A DNA stretch of 64,000 nucleotides, from the NCBI GenBank assembly GCA_023512835.1, contig CM042091.1:35292107-35356106 (forward strand), in the 5' to 3' direction. The stretch comes from Taxillus chinensis (Eukaryota; Streptophyta; Magnoliopsida; Santalales; Loranthaceae). The notes beneath the pieces were generated by a model. That model saw only the letters and a program-made list of their open reading frames with translations. It did no database searches and was not told the DNA's origin. Positions 47,030-58,363 of the stretch are shown here, piece by piece. The stretch's first letter is position 1, and every line of letters starts with the position of its first letter. The translations under genes and the position numbers were made by a program.

Positions 47030-47901
47030 CTTTGGAATGAGAATAAAGAGCAAAGAGCAGAAAACTAAAGAGCAAAAGAGCAGAGTTTCTCTAATACTCA
47101 GATCTAGAGTGATTTTGGTGTGGAAGCCTTTGAAGATGGCCTCTCTTTATATAGCGTGCAGAAGGAAAGATGCTCCAATTGGCGTGATACATGTGCCCCT
47201 AAATTTTCAGAGTGTTCTGACCAAAATAGCCCTTGCACGTGAATTGGCTGAATTGGCGTGCAGGTCAAAATCGTCCCAAACTTTGGTGGTGGGTCCTCCT
47301 TGAGCTGGCAAGCAATAGTTCCTTCTACACGTGAGTTGTTGGAAGCTTCTAGGAGGGCTAAAATCGGTATTTTGCATTTTTGAGCCACCATATGACAGCT
47401 AGCAATTCTCGTGCAAGAGTAAACATGATTCACATGATCTTCATCTACCATTCCAGAAAGTTACAGCTCAAAAGGAGGTGCACGTGAATTGGGCAATTCA
47501 CGTGCAAATTCACGTTCAGGCCCAAACTGGCCCAAATTTCTCCACTTTGTTGCTTGTGCATTATGGACCATCTTTAAGTCTTGCACGTGAATTGTTTGAG
47601 CCCATCTTCAAGCACTTTTGGGCTTCACTTGCTCCTTCCTCATTGACTTTGGCTTTAAAAATAATTTCACAAGTTCAGGACCCAATAATTTGCTCATCCT
47701 GCAACTGGTTAGTTAAGAAAGAAGCAAAGTCTCCTGCACAATGGTTAGCTTGCAAACACATTTATTGAATAAAATAAATAAAAGAAAATCACATAAAATA
47801 AAACATAGCAAAAAACATTGGCTTGCCTCCCAACCAGCGCTTTATTTAAAGTCTGTAGCTACACTTTCAGTTATGATCATGCAATGGTGAAAGAGAGGGA
47901 A
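47030..47901 (-). promoter_or_regulatory. Element C spacer with G-boxes and TATA before ORF3
   Basis: Homologue of 9863-10725. CACGTG at 47236, 47481, 47499 and 47584; minus-strand TATATAAAG at 47153-47145; the closest pair has the GCACGTGAATTGGGCAATTC arrangement. No ORF is conserved. Preservation of the TATA and of the paired G-boxes in both F and C supports a promoter role. Confidence 0.65.
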
Positions 47902-49083
47902 TCAACTATCTCCCTCTCGAGTTAAATCAAAGTATGGTTTCGGTCTGTTGCCATTTACCCAAAATTTCTTGCCATCTACGACTTGGAGCTCAAAGCTCCC
48001 ATATGGCTTCTTATCAACTATCACAAAAGGTCCCATCCACTTGGACCTTAATTTTCCAGGAAATAACCTCAACCTTGTGTTAAATAGAAGAACTTTCTGC
48101 CCTAAGGTTAAAGGTTCATTGTTGAGTTGCCTATCATGCCATTTCTTAGTTCTTTCTTTGTGAAATTTTGCACTATCATAGGCATCCAGCCTAAGCTCAT
48201 CTAACTCAATTAATTGAGTCATCCTAAGCTCCTTGATCTCTTGTGGGTTAAAATTTAACTTCTTCAAGGCCCAATGAGCCTTGTGTTCTAGTTCGACAGG
48301 CAAGTGACATGCCTTACCATATAGAATACGGTAAGGTGACATCCCAATGGGAGTTTTGTAAGCTGTCCTATATGCCTATAAGGCTTCATCAAGCCTTTGA
48401 GACCAATCTTTCCTATTGGCTCCAACAGTTTTCTCTAAAATGGCCTTAATCTCTCTGTTGGACACTTCTGCTTGTCCATTAGCTTGCGGGTGGTAGGCTA
48501 AAGACTTCCTATGAGTGACACCATACTTGTTCAATAATTTGTCAAACAATTTGTTGCAGAAATGACTACCCTCATCACTGATTATAGCCTTTGGTGTCCC
48601 AAAACGGCTAAAGATGTTCCTGGTAAGGAAATGAGTTACAACCCTAGCATCATTCACTCTAGTAGGAATAGCTTCTACCCACTTAGACACATAATCCACA
48701 GCAAGCAAAATGTATGAATACCCATCAGAATTGGGGAATGGCCCCATGAAGTCAATGCCCCAAATGTCAAAAATTTCAACTGGAAGGATTCCAGTTAAGG
48801 GCATCTCATTTTTCCTAGACAGACCACCTACCCTTTGACATCTATCACACTTTTTGATGTAGACATAGGTGTCTTTCACCATGTGAGGCCAATAAAAGCC
48901 ACATTGCATGATCTTTGCCACAGTTCTTTGCACCCCAAAGTGGCCCCCATAATGTGATGCATGACAATGATGTATTATGTCTTCTACTTCCTCCTCAAGG
49001 ACACACTTTCTAATGATTTGGTCTGGACACCTCCTATAAAGAATTGGGTCTTCCCAAATGTATTTCTTAGCATCCACTACCAA
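47902..49083 (-). pseudogene. Element C integrase, one nonsense codon
   Basis: The best integrase in the window. [17 protein letters not shown] and KKCDRC. DDE core: [22 protein letters not shown] and [10 protein letters not shown], all three acidic residues present. The C-terminal domain runs to about 47902 ([20 protein letters not shown]). A single TGG-to-TAG change near 48375 (ALWAYR to AL*AYR) separates two long open stretches. Confidence 0.92.
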
Positions 49084-49103
49084 TTTCTTTCTCTGGTGGT
49101 AGT

Positions 49104-49640
49104 CTAACCGCTGGGTATGAACCCGGTGGCTAAATAATTTGCTATGTTAGCAAACCAAGGAAGATGATGCACCTCAAACAACTTCTCATCAGGAAAGTCA
49201 TCTACAATGGGTAGAGACTTAGGTGCATTCTCCACACGGGAGAGGTGATCAGCCACAGAATTTAGGGCTCCCTTTGTGTCTCTAATTTCAAGGTCAAATT
49301 CCTGTAAGAGGAGAACCCACCTAATCAAGCGTGGCTTAGCTTCTTTTTTAGCAAACAAATATTTCAATGCAGCATGATCAGTATAAACAATGACTTTAGA
49401 CCCAAAAAGGTAGGGTCTAAACTTGTTGCAAACCATAAACCACGGCTAGCAACTCTTTCTCGGTGGTGGTATAGTTACGTTGAGCATCATCTAAGGTCTT
49501 ACTAGCATAGTAAATGACCCTAAACACCTTTTCTCGCCTTTGCCCTAAGACTACCCCCACAGCATAATCACTCGCATCACACATTAGCTCAAAAGGTGAG
49601 CCCGGTCAGGTGTGACTATAACAAGTGCGATGACTAACTT
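49104..49640 (-). pseudogene. Element C RNase H, frameshifted
   Basis: The Ty3-type RNase H after [43 protein letters not shown], then [20 protein letters not shown] and the tether [21 protein letters not shown] frame change near 49436 (one extra base in the TTTGCAACAAG stretch) and others near 49600 and 49115 break it. It degrades template RNA during cDNA synthesis. Confidence 0.88.
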
Positions 49641-50816
49641 ACCCTTGAGGATGTTGAAAGCTTCTAAGCAATCTGCATTAAACTCAAAGCTTGTGTCTTT
49701 TTCTAACAACCTACTCATGGGTTTTGCAATTTTTGAGAAGTCCTTAATGAATCTCCTATAAAAGCCAGCATGGCCAAGGAAACTTCTCACTCCTTTTCCA
49801 TTGGTTGGAGGTGGCAGAGTCTCAATAGTGGAGATTTTTGCCTTGTCTACCTCCAATCCATGTGCAGACACCTTGTGCCCTAGAACTATCCCCTCAGTTA
49901 CCATGAAATGGCATTTCTCCCAATTTAGGACTAGTTCCTTCTCCTCACATCTCGCTAAGAGCACATCTAGATTTTTCAAGCACTGTTGGTAGGAGGAACC
50001 AAACACCGAGAAGTCATCCATAAAGACCTCCATGATCTCCTCAACTGAACCCTGAAAAATAGCCATCATACACCTTTGAAAGGTGGCAGGGGCATTACAA
50101 AGCCCAAATGGCATTCTCCTAAATGCAAAAGTGCCAAAAGGGCACGTGAAGGTGGTCTTTTCTTGGTCCTCGGGCTTAACCATGATCTGATTATACCCGG
50201 AATAGCCATCTAAAAGCAGTAGTGACTATAGCCAGCTAACCTATCCAACATTTGGTCAATGAAAGGAAGAGGAAAATGATCCTTCCTAGTAGCCTTGTTT
50301 AGCTTTCTATAGTCAACACACACTCTCCACCCCGTCACAGTGCGAGATGGGATCAATTCATTTTTCTCATTTTTAATCACGGTCATGCCCCCTTTCTTGG
50401 GCACAACATGCAATGGACTCACCCACTCACTATCGGAGATAGCATAAATTATACCCGCATTTTTCCATTTTAAAATTTCTTTTCTAACAACTTCTTTCAT
50501 GGCAGGGTTTAATCTTCTTTGTCTTTCAGCAGTGGGTTTAAAATCATCTTTCATCAAAATTTTATGCATGCAAATCCCTGGATTAATACCCCTAATGTCT
50601 TCAATGTTCCATCCTAGGGCCTTTTTGTGTTTCCTAAGGACTTCTAGCAATTGAGTGCACTCCACATCATTCAAATTAGAAGCAACAATGGCAGGGAATT
50701 GATTTGTAGAGTCTAGAAATTCGTACCTTAGGTGTCCAGACAGCTCCTTCAGTTCTGGAGCTGGAGGCACGTCATCTTCTTTCTCCTCCTCAGCTTGCTC
50801 CAGAGAGTTTGTAACT
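49584..50816 (-). pseudogene. Element C reverse transcriptase, 1-nt deletion in motif A
   Basis: The linker GHLRYEFLDSTNQFPAIVAS and RT finger motifs (VPKKGGMTVIKNEKNELIPS, RVCVDYRKLNKATRKDHFPL) run open to HYCF near 50212. There one T is missing before the LDGYSG motif, shifting the frame. The second half is open again ([65 protein letters not shown]). With that base restored the palm would be complete, unlike F. The upstream end is cut by element D at 50821. Confidence 0.9.
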
Positions 50817-50820
50817 TGCT

Positions 50821-51644
50821 TGTCACGCCCCGGATTTCCAACCCGAGGAAACCGGTACGTGACTCTCCTTGTACCCACACGGAGGGCAAAGGGGTTAGGG
50901 TGCAAACCCCGAACATAACATTTTAAACATCCACGACACATTCAAGACAGTAAAGATCGTAAAAGCAATCCACAATCCAAACCAGTCTTTATTACAACAA
51001 AATCCTCTTTTCAATCCATCCCCACTGGGGTTACATCAATTCTCATAAAAATAACATAAATGGTAGACGGTAAAGTAAATAAGGTCTTCCACCTTGGGGT
51101 CCCTCCTAACGCCTGTATGTTCCTAAAAGAAAACACAACATAGAGGGAGGAGTGAGCAACCACAGCTCAGTAGGGATCATGTCTCCCCAACCCATCCCAT
51201 GCTCCTAGCGTCTACATGAGTGTGTACAGGTGCAGTGTAGTGACAATAGAATGTAAACAAGTTGTATACCACATTCAAATGGCACCCACCTATCCATAGC
51301 CATACAGGCTTAGCCATATAGGCTAACATATCCCTGACCACTTAGGCTTAGCCACACGGGCTAACATATCCACACCTCTCAGGCTTAGCCACACGGGCTA
51401 ACATATCCACGGCCATATAGGCTTAGCCATACAGGCTAACAGTTCCAGTCCCGGGCTTCCACAGCCACCGGGTTCCACAAGCACAACATGCAAGGTCACA
51501 CAGGCATTAAACCAAACACATAGCATACACACTTTCACAGGCATAATACCAAACACTTAGTTCGCACAGCCCATCAGGCATAAAATCAAACACATACTAG
51601 GCATATACACACAGACATATCCACATAGGCATTTTATCAAACAC
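50821..51644 (-). repeat. Element D 3' LTR (TGTCACGCCCC family)
   Basis: Begins TGTCACGCCCCGG at the break in element C. No CDS. It holds a 37-38 bp tandem repeat (51306-51442). It is on the minus strand, because D's gag is on that strand and runs straight into it. The exact inner boundary is not fixed: gag codons continue to a TAA near 51645 with no pol between. It is similar in parts to the LTR of E at 25257. Confidence 0.7.
51306..51442. repeat. 37-38 bp tandem repeat in the D LTR
   Basis: About 3.6 copies starting at 51306, 51344, 51381 and 51419, each beginning AGGCTTAGCCA and containing GGCTAACATATCC. Direct repeats without spacers of variable sequence; ordinary LTR minisatellite. Confidence 0.85.
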
Positions 51645-52351
51645 TTAATATGCACACCATCCAACACCCTTGTTGCTACTCCGGCAAACCCGGCTCAAAT
51701 GGCCTTCTCGTCCACAGCTATTGCATCGCCAGTTCTTCTTGGGACACTCCCTCTTGAAGTGGCCTTGCTCCCCACAGCAATGACAACCGCTGGGGAGTCC
51801 TCCTGCTGGACCTTCCTGTCTGCTACCGCCAAAGCTAGACCTCCCTGGGGGCACTGATGGTTGTCCCCGGCTGCGGAAAGAACTGCTATCCCTTTCCTCA
51901 GTCTTGGGCCGCTTAGACCCGGAATCACGCTCCAACCCACCCTGCAACAGGCGACCCTGATGGGTCTGCCTCCCATCATCCAGCTCCCTCTCAGCTATAC
52001 GGGCCGTCTCCACAACCTCAGCATAGGTCCTCAAGCGTAGAATTGCCACCCTCTGTCTAAGGGCTGGCCTGAGACCCAAGGTGAACTTGTGGGCCTTCAG
52101 GTCCTCCCTTGCCACAGTCTCAGGAGCAAACCTACTCAAGCTCCGGAACTCCCGCTCATACTCAGGTACCGTCCTGGATCCCTCGCTTCAGCCGCCGAAT
52201 TCTTCCCTCTTCGCCATCTCACCGATTCGGGAAGAACTCCTCATGGAAGAGTTGCAAGAACTCCTCCCAAAGCATGAGTTGCACCACACGGCTCCCCGCG
52301 ACACTCGTCCACCACTCCAAAGCATCCCCCTCCAAGCTGCCGAATGCAGTC
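51645..52351 (-). pseudogene. Element D gag, C-terminal half with two zinc knuckles
   Basis: Ty3/gypsy gag of a lineage distinct from Athila. From the break: LEGDALEWWTSVAG, a LWEEFLQLFHEEFF block, frameshifts near 52.2 kb, then an open frame RFAPETVAREDLKAHKFTLG (gag core), a Ser/Arg-rich linker, and two CCHC knuckles, CHCCGEQGHFKREC and CNSCGREGHLSRVC, that bind RNA. The frame ends NKGVGWCAY at 51645, directly against LTR sequence, so protease and the rest of pol are missing. Its N-terminal part is at 61424-61790, separated by element A. Confidence 0.85.
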
Positions 52352-52355
52352 GCAC
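52352..52355. repeat. Target-site duplication of element A (GCAC)
   Basis: GCAC at 52352-52355 and again at 61424-61427. Only 4 bp match (the fifth base differs on both sides), against 5 bp for B, F and J. Removing A and one GCAC rejoins the D gag (KV to FGSLEGDAL) within one base of frame. Confidence 0.85.
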
Positions 52356-53860
52356 GATAACGTGCATTTTATGCCGTTATTCTAGTGTTTATTTAGGATG
52401 TTTAAGAGCATGATTAGAGCCTTATTGCTTCATATATCATATATATTTGCTCTAACCCCTAGGAAGATACTATTTGCAAATACATGCGTTTTTAAGTTTG
52501 TTTTGGCAGATTTTGGACCTCACTTTTGACATAGTAGATGGCCTCAAACAATTTGCGTGCAAGAACAAAAAGTTTCTTAGAATGATGTCAACTACCTACC
52601 ACAGAAATTTCAGAGCATTTGGAGCTGAACGTGAATTCACCCAATTCACGTGCAAGCCTATTTTTGCCTCTCAGGCCTCTACAGGATGCAAGGAAGCTTG
52701 GGGAGAAGTTTGAGCTGATTTGGAGGTGCACGTGAATTCACCATATCACGTGCAAATTGGCGTGCAGAGATATTTTTGGACCGATCCAATCGTTTTTCCA
52801 TGCCGATCATTTGTTTCTAAAGGCCCAAGTCCAAATTATGGGTGGAAGATAGAGTTTTTAATGTTTCGAGTGTTACTTATCAAAACTACGTCGTTTTGAT
52901 AGATGGGCTAGGTTACACACCTCAAGGCCCATCCAAACTCTATAAATAAGAGCTCCACGCCCTCGCTTGTGCATGCCTAACCCCCCTACACGTTTTAGAG
53001 AGAGAGAGAGGCTCCACGACTTGGAGGTGCTCCTTGAAATAGGAGAGCAGCCGTCGCAGCAGCCGTCGCGGATTTTGGAGCCTGGATTTGAAGCTTTCTT
53101 TGTGCGCGTGATCAAGAAGAAGATGTTGAGCTTTTCTTGCTATGGTTTTGCTTGTAATCATGCGTGAGTAGTTCTTATAATCTAGGGGAGCAATGTAGCC
53201 CCCTTGTTGTTTCTTTGTGTTTATGAATATTTGGGTTTGGATGATTGAAGTTTTGCATGTTTTATGAATCTGTTCTTAAGTTCTATCTTTGGATGTACAC
53301 CTTGATATTCTTAGCCCTAGTCTAGGGGCAGATTGAGATTCATAACTTATTTGTAATTGGTGTGATCATTATCCTTTTGCAAGTATGATTTATTGGCTTT
53401 GCATGTTTGTGTGTTTAGATGACCATTCTGGCATACAACTCTTAAAAGGACCTCAATGACCATTTGTTGTCCTTGGCTTATGTTTAGCATGTTTTCAATC
53501 AGACAACCCTAATATCATGAATCAGTAGAGATAACATAGGGAGGTGAAATTGTGACCCTAGATGCTTTTAATCCTTGAATCTTAATCCTAAAATCACTTT
53601 ACTTTCTCTGTTTATTCAGAAAACCAAATAAAAATTAGATCTTTAGTATAAAAAAGAAAACTTTTTGCCAAGACATTTTATAGAACAAGAGTAATTGGGT
53701 GATTTGATTTGAGAACTAGAGAACTAGGTTAATCCCTGTGGGTTCGACCCCTTTCTTGCTGCTATTCTTTTAGTGCAAACTTAGGGAATTTATTATTTTG
53801 AAGAGAGATTTAACGACATTAGCTAGCTCTTTTAGAGAGGCTAAGAATCTTTGTCTGTCA
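52356..53860 (+). repeat. Element A 5' LTR
   Basis: 1,505 bp, GATAACG to TTTGTCTGTCA, same subtype as B. The TATA box CTATAAATAA is near 52940. Confidence 0.95.
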
Positions 53861-53863
53861 AAT

Positions 53864-53883
53864 TGGCGCCGTTGCCGGGGATT
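53864..53883 (+). promoter_or_regulatory. Element A primer-binding site, tRNA-Asp
   Basis: TGGCGCCGTTGCCGGGGAT, full Asp match, 3 bp after the LTR. The leader that follows (53884-54070) ends in TTGTTGTTTACAG before gag. Confidence 0.95.
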
Positions 53884-54070
53884 CAACGGTTAACTAGTTT
53901 TTAAAATCAACATTGAGTGAAATTGTTTGAATTCTGATCTTGGTGTTTTATTTTGTCTTTACTTTTCTGTTATTTTGTGTTGTTTATTTGTTTATTTTGC
54001 ATTGTTCGGAGTCCTGGGTGTGTTCTTGTTGTTGTTTACAGGAACATACATCAAGGATTCTTAGTTGTGC

Positions 54071-56465
54071 ATGCAAAGAGAGGAGGATATACAATTTACG
54101 CGGGAACCTGAAAGGTTGTTCAGAGCTCGTCGTAGAGCAGCTAGGGAAGCAGCACGTGAGGCTGAAGAAGCATTGCAAGGCTTGGAGCAATCCGTAGGCG
54201 ATTTGATGGCAGATCTCAGACCTGATGGTGGTGCACCGCAAGGAGGGGCCAATTACAATGGCCAATATCCAGAAGAAGAGGGTAATAGGTTTATGCCCAG
54301 GAACCTTCTTAGATTATGCGAGGCCGATGATGTCGGACCATTATTCTGGGATTCGGCAGACAAGAGTCCAAGCAAATAGCTTTGAGCTGAAGCCGGCGTT
54401 GATCAACATGGTGAGCAACAACGCGTTTGGAGGAACAGCCGTGGATGATCCACACCAAGCATATGATGAGGTTCTACCAGGTGTGTGACACCATCAAGAT
54501 CAACAATGTGTCGGAGGAGGCCATAAAGCTAAGGCTTTTTCCTTTCTCTTTAAAGGATAGAGCTCTTGGCTGGTTCAACGATTTGCCCGGGTTCAATCAT
54601 CACTTGGGAGGAGATGCAGTCCAAGTTCATGTCAAAGTACTTCCCTCCTTCCAAGGTGATCCAGCTAAGGGGAGAGATTAGCAGGTTCAGGCAAGATGAG
54701 ATGGAGACTCTTCATGAAGCTTGGGAGCGTTTCAAAGACTTAGTGAGAAGATGCCCTGATCATGGAAGGCCCCGGTGGATTCAAATTGAATCTTTCTACA
54801 CAGGTCTTCGGTCCCATTCACAAGACAAGGTGAATGCAATTACTGGAGGATGCTTGATGAATCTAGAGCCTGACGCGAGCAGCGAGCTCTTGGAGAGGTT
54901 GTCATTAGCTGATTGGCGGTGGTCTAATGTGCGTACTTCAAAGCCAAGGGAGAAGATTGCTTCAGTTGAAAATTCTTCCAATGATGTGCAAGCACAGATT
55001 CAAGCTTTAGTGAAAGGCATGGAAGTATTGGCTCTTAAAGTTGAAGGATCACAAGCTTTACCAGTAGTTGAGCAGGGCTGGAGTGGAGCTGAAGAAGCAA
55101 ATTATGTTGGAGGAAAGGGCTTGTACCGAAACAGCAATTTTATCCTCAACAACAACGGCTAGGGTACAACCAGAATCGCAGCAATCTCAACCATTTCAGA
55201 GAACTCGAACCGAGGGGGAGATACCTCATTTCAGGACAAATATGTGCCCCCAGGGATGAAGCGAGAATCCGTATGCTACGGATAATTATTTACACCCACC
55301 TCCAGGATTCGAGCGAAACGGCCTCGGCCGCAACAAAGAAAGAGGAAGGGTATATCGGAATGTGGATGAGCCAACCAAAAGAGAGGATAGTTTGGAGGAA
55401 AGAATGAAGAATATAGAAAAAGCTGCTTGTGAGTTTGGCTCGGAATGTAAATCAAGGGGTGTCAACCAATACTTTTCCAAGTGACACCGAGGTGAACCCC
55501 AAGGAGAGTTGCAAGGCTATAACTCTAAGGAGCGGGAAGACACCGAATGAAGCTGAAGAGCCTAAGAAGAAGGCAATTCCAGAAGAACAAAGCAGACCCT
55601 TGGAAGTCGATGACCAAGGAAAATCAGATAAAGTTGAAGAAAAAGTGCAAGAAAAGAAGGACAAGCAGCTGAGTCAAGACAGAATAGTGAAGAACAAAGG
55701 CAAGAGCTCAGGCCTACTATGCCATTTCCTCGAGGCCGAGGAACCCGAGAGGGTTGAAGAAGAGTATGAGCGCTTCCTGAGTTTGTTCAAGAAGCTTGAG
55801 ATTAACATTCCATTTGTGGAAGTTTTGGAGCAGATGCCTAGGTACAGAAAATACATCAAAGATTTTGTGACAAAGAAGAGGAAATATGGGGATCATGAGA
55901 CGGTGGCGGTCACTAACGAGGTGAGCAGTGTTGTTCAACGAGTTTGCCCATCAAGCATAAAGATCCGGGCAGCTTTAATCTCCCTTGTGTGATTGGCAAT
56001 GCACGCGCAAGAAGGCCCTATGTGATTTAGGGGCCAGCATCAATTTGATTTCCTTCGCTTTGTATAAGCGGCTTGGGCTTAAGGGCATGAAGCCCACTTC
56101 CATATCATTGCGGTTCAGCAGACCGGTCCACTGGAAGGCCTGAAGGAATTATTGAAGATGTGCTAGTCAAAGTGGGTTCCTTCATATTTCCAGTGGATTT
56201 TGTTGTTTTGGAGATGGAAGAAGATAGAGGAGTTCAGCTACTCCTTGGAAGACCGTTTCTCGAACGGGTTGTGCATTGATTGATGTTGCTCAAGGGCAGC
56301 TAACTCGAGAATTAATGAGGAGACCTTAGTCTTCCACATGGGGAAGGCTTTGCAAGGTCAAGAGGAGGAGGACTGCCTTTGGGTTGAAGACCTTGAGGAA
56401 TTGGTGGAAGATTACTTGGCAGAAGAAATTACCACCACCAATGATGGAGCCCTTCACTTATGAAG
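54071..56465 (+). pseudogene. Element A gag and protease, many frameshifts
   Basis: The ATG at 54071 opens MQREEDIQFTREPERLF, then the Athila gag core (RLFPFSLKDRALGWFNDL, EISRFRQDEMETLHEAWERF) and the gag end (NPKESCKAITLRSGKTPNEA). The block LEINIPFVEVLEQMPRYRKY follows, then the aspartic protease region with DLGAS reachable only after a shift near 55,990-56,010 (GCACGCGCAAG against GCACCGCAGCAGCAAG in I). The linker (EEEDCLWVEDLEELVEDYLA) ends at about 56465. Frame breaks near 54,300, 54,470, 55,150, 55,320, 55,690, 55,940, 56,110 and 56,262 nearly all sit on CAG/CTG positions. It would encode capsid and protease if intact. Confidence 0.88.
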
Positions 56466-56495
56466 CTCAACAAGATGAAGAGATGTACTTGACAG

Positions 56496-56577
56496 CTTTG
56501 ATTTGATTTGAAATTGTTTGAATTCTTGTTGTTTTACAGGAACATACACCAAGTGTTTGAGGTATTACTAGTTGTGT
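56496..56577 (+). other. Second, partial 5' leader inside element A
   Basis: After GATGTACTTGACAG the sequence becomes TTTGATTTGATTTGAAATTG and TTTGAATTCTTGTTGTTTTACAG, followed by GAACATACACCAAGTG: a shortened copy of the leader that normally lies between primer site and gag (compare 53912-54055 and 41550-41715). It precedes the B-type orphan ORF, marking a recombination joint. Confidence 0.85.
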
Positions 56578-56593
56578 ATGCAATGAGGGGAAC

Positions 56594-58030
56594 TTGTGTC
56601 CTTTAATCCAGAACCTGAACAACACTCCAATGGACAGAAAGTTTGGAGATGAGGAGGAGCTAACCGTGGAAGAATGTTTGGAAAGGATGATCCAAGGCAA
56701 CAAATATTTGTGGGAAAATCAAAGGAGAGATGAGGAGAATTCAATGATGGCAGACCAAAATGTTTATATTCCAGGTCATGCGACAGATCAATTTTCATAT
56801 AGTGCTTGGGATTGCAGCCTGTCTATGATCCTCCCACAAGCGCCTATTCATACCAGGAGCCTCCTTGTTATGGTGGGAGTATTAATGGAGATGGTAGAGA
56901 AGTATGGCCAACTTACACCCAACCTGGAGGGTGACTACTATCCACAAGAGCCACCACCTGAGGAGTTTAATGGTTTCTTCAATGGATATTCCGAGAATAG
57001 ATGGGTTGGGCAATATCAAGATGAACCTTACTATGAAGCCCCACTCTATGGTAATTATTGTCCATATCAACAACAAGAGTGGCAGCCCCAAGTTGAAGAT
57101 GAAGAAACCGGAAGAGAGGGAGAGGCTTTGAATGAAAGGCTAGGAAGTTTGGAGACTACCATAAAAAATGTAGAGCAATTATTGATGAGTATGGTTCAAA
57201 ATGCAGATAACGGAGTCTCATCTAACTCCTTTGCTGGTGACACGAGATAGAGATCGAAGAGAATTGCAAAGCCATCACTCCAACTTCCATGTATCAATCT
57301 TTGACATCTGCCTCACAAGAATGGGAGTTTTCTGCTAATAATGATTATGAAGATGAAGCTCGCATTCTAGATGGTCAAACCATTAATGCTGCTATAGAAC
57401 AAGAGGTGGATAAAAGGGCAATGTTTCATTATGATGAGGTGGTCCCTCCAAGACAATTTAATAGCCCATGCGATGTATCCACTTCAACTCTTCCCATGGT
57501 TGGAGCTTATGAGGACAATTTTTCTATCCAAGAAGAAGAGGAAGACTTGAATTGTTCTGGGGTGTTAGAAGAACATGAGAAACCAATAAATGACAATCCA
57601 AGGATGCAGCAACAAATCTTGGATGATGATGCTATAATTCTCATATCTGAAGGCACATCAAACCAAGGTACTCTTTATGAAGACAAGCTACATGAGCCCA
57701 CCACTACTATGTTTGCTTTGGAATCATCTTCCCTTATACAAGAGAAGGAAGTGCTTGACAAGGGAGGTAACCATGCGTGCATCATGACTACTCCAATTGT
57801 GGAGTATGTTGAATTTGTGTTACCACCTCGTTGGAATGAGAGGAAGGAGAACCATAAGTTTGTGGAGGTGTCTCCCTATCAACAATTGAATCGGGAGTTC
57901 AAGTGGCTCCCACTGGTTCATTCATCCGATTGCTATGGTCTATGAGACTGCTGAGGTTTACAATGCCAGGATGAAAGCCTTTCATACATTGGTTGAGCTT
58001 AGTATGACAAAGTCTAGCTACAGACTTTAA
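56594..58030 (+). pseudogene. Element A orphan ORF, B-type gag derivative
   Basis: Homologue of 41734-43158: PMDRKFGDEEELTVEECLER, YYPQEPPPEEFNGFFNGYSE, ERLGSLETTIKNVEQLLMSM, then a stop at about 57248 (GACACGAGATAG, two bases fewer than in B). It reopens from 57289 (TSASQEWEFSANNDYEDEAR) to 57945 without the second frameshift of B. The last part is shifted near 57912 (CCCACTGGTTC against CCCACAGCGGTTC). The original stop is at about 58028. Unknown function; the shared middle block derives from gag. Confidence 0.8.
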
Positions 58031-58211
58031 ATAAAGCGCTGGTTGGGAGGCAACCCAATGTTTATTGCTATGTTTTATTTTATGTTATTTTCTTTTATTT
58101 ATTTTATTCAATAAATTGTTTGCAAGCTAACCATTGTGCAGGAGACTTTGCTTCTTTCTTAACTAATAAAGAGAGGCCATCTTCAAAGGCTTCCACACCA
58201 AAATCACTCCA
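58031..58211 (+). other. Post-integrase motif plus fragment of the ORF3 promoter region
   Basis: 58031-58165 repeats the GGGAGGCAACCCAA region of B. At about 58166 it jumps to TAAAGAGAGGCCATCTTCAA and onward to CAAAATCACTCCAG, which is the stretch just downstream of the ORF3 TATA box in C (47099-47147, minus strand). It then jumps again to the end of ORF3. Confidence 0.8.
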
Positions 58212-58363
58212 GTGGAATCTTTGCTTGCTACTACATGATGGCTATTCTGCAAGGGAGAGAAACTTGGGAAGTGCGCGGCGAGACGTCGGTTGACTTTGTG
58301 GCTCAGGTGCGACGAATGGTGGCCAATGTCATCTACTATTACAGTGTGCCAAACCAGGGGTAA
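58212..58363 (+). pseudogene. Element A ORF3 remnant (last 50 codons)
   Basis: SGIFACYYMMAILQGRETWE to AQVRRMVANVIYYYSVPNQG, stop TAA at 58361. The codon at the nucleophile position is formed by the deletion joint and reads Ser. Here, unlike B, the frame is undisturbed. Confidence 0.85.

Larger units (their letters stand above)
36221..50820 (-). mobile_element. Element C: Athila-type element with the best ORF3, interrupted by B and D
   Basis: On the minus strand: end of the protease-RT linker (50816), RT, RNase H, integrase, promoter-like spacer, ORF3 (47029-46566 and 39988-38179), 3' noncoding region (38178-36634) and a truncated 3' LTR (36633-36221). B inserted into ORF3 and D into the PR-RT linker; gag, primer site and 5' LTR would lie beyond D, outside the window. 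Confidence 0.9.

Noticed and set aside
51306..51442. Possible CRISPR-like array of 37-38 bp repeats
   Set aside because: The units are head-to-tail with no unique spacers, in a plant LTR; an LTR minisatellite.
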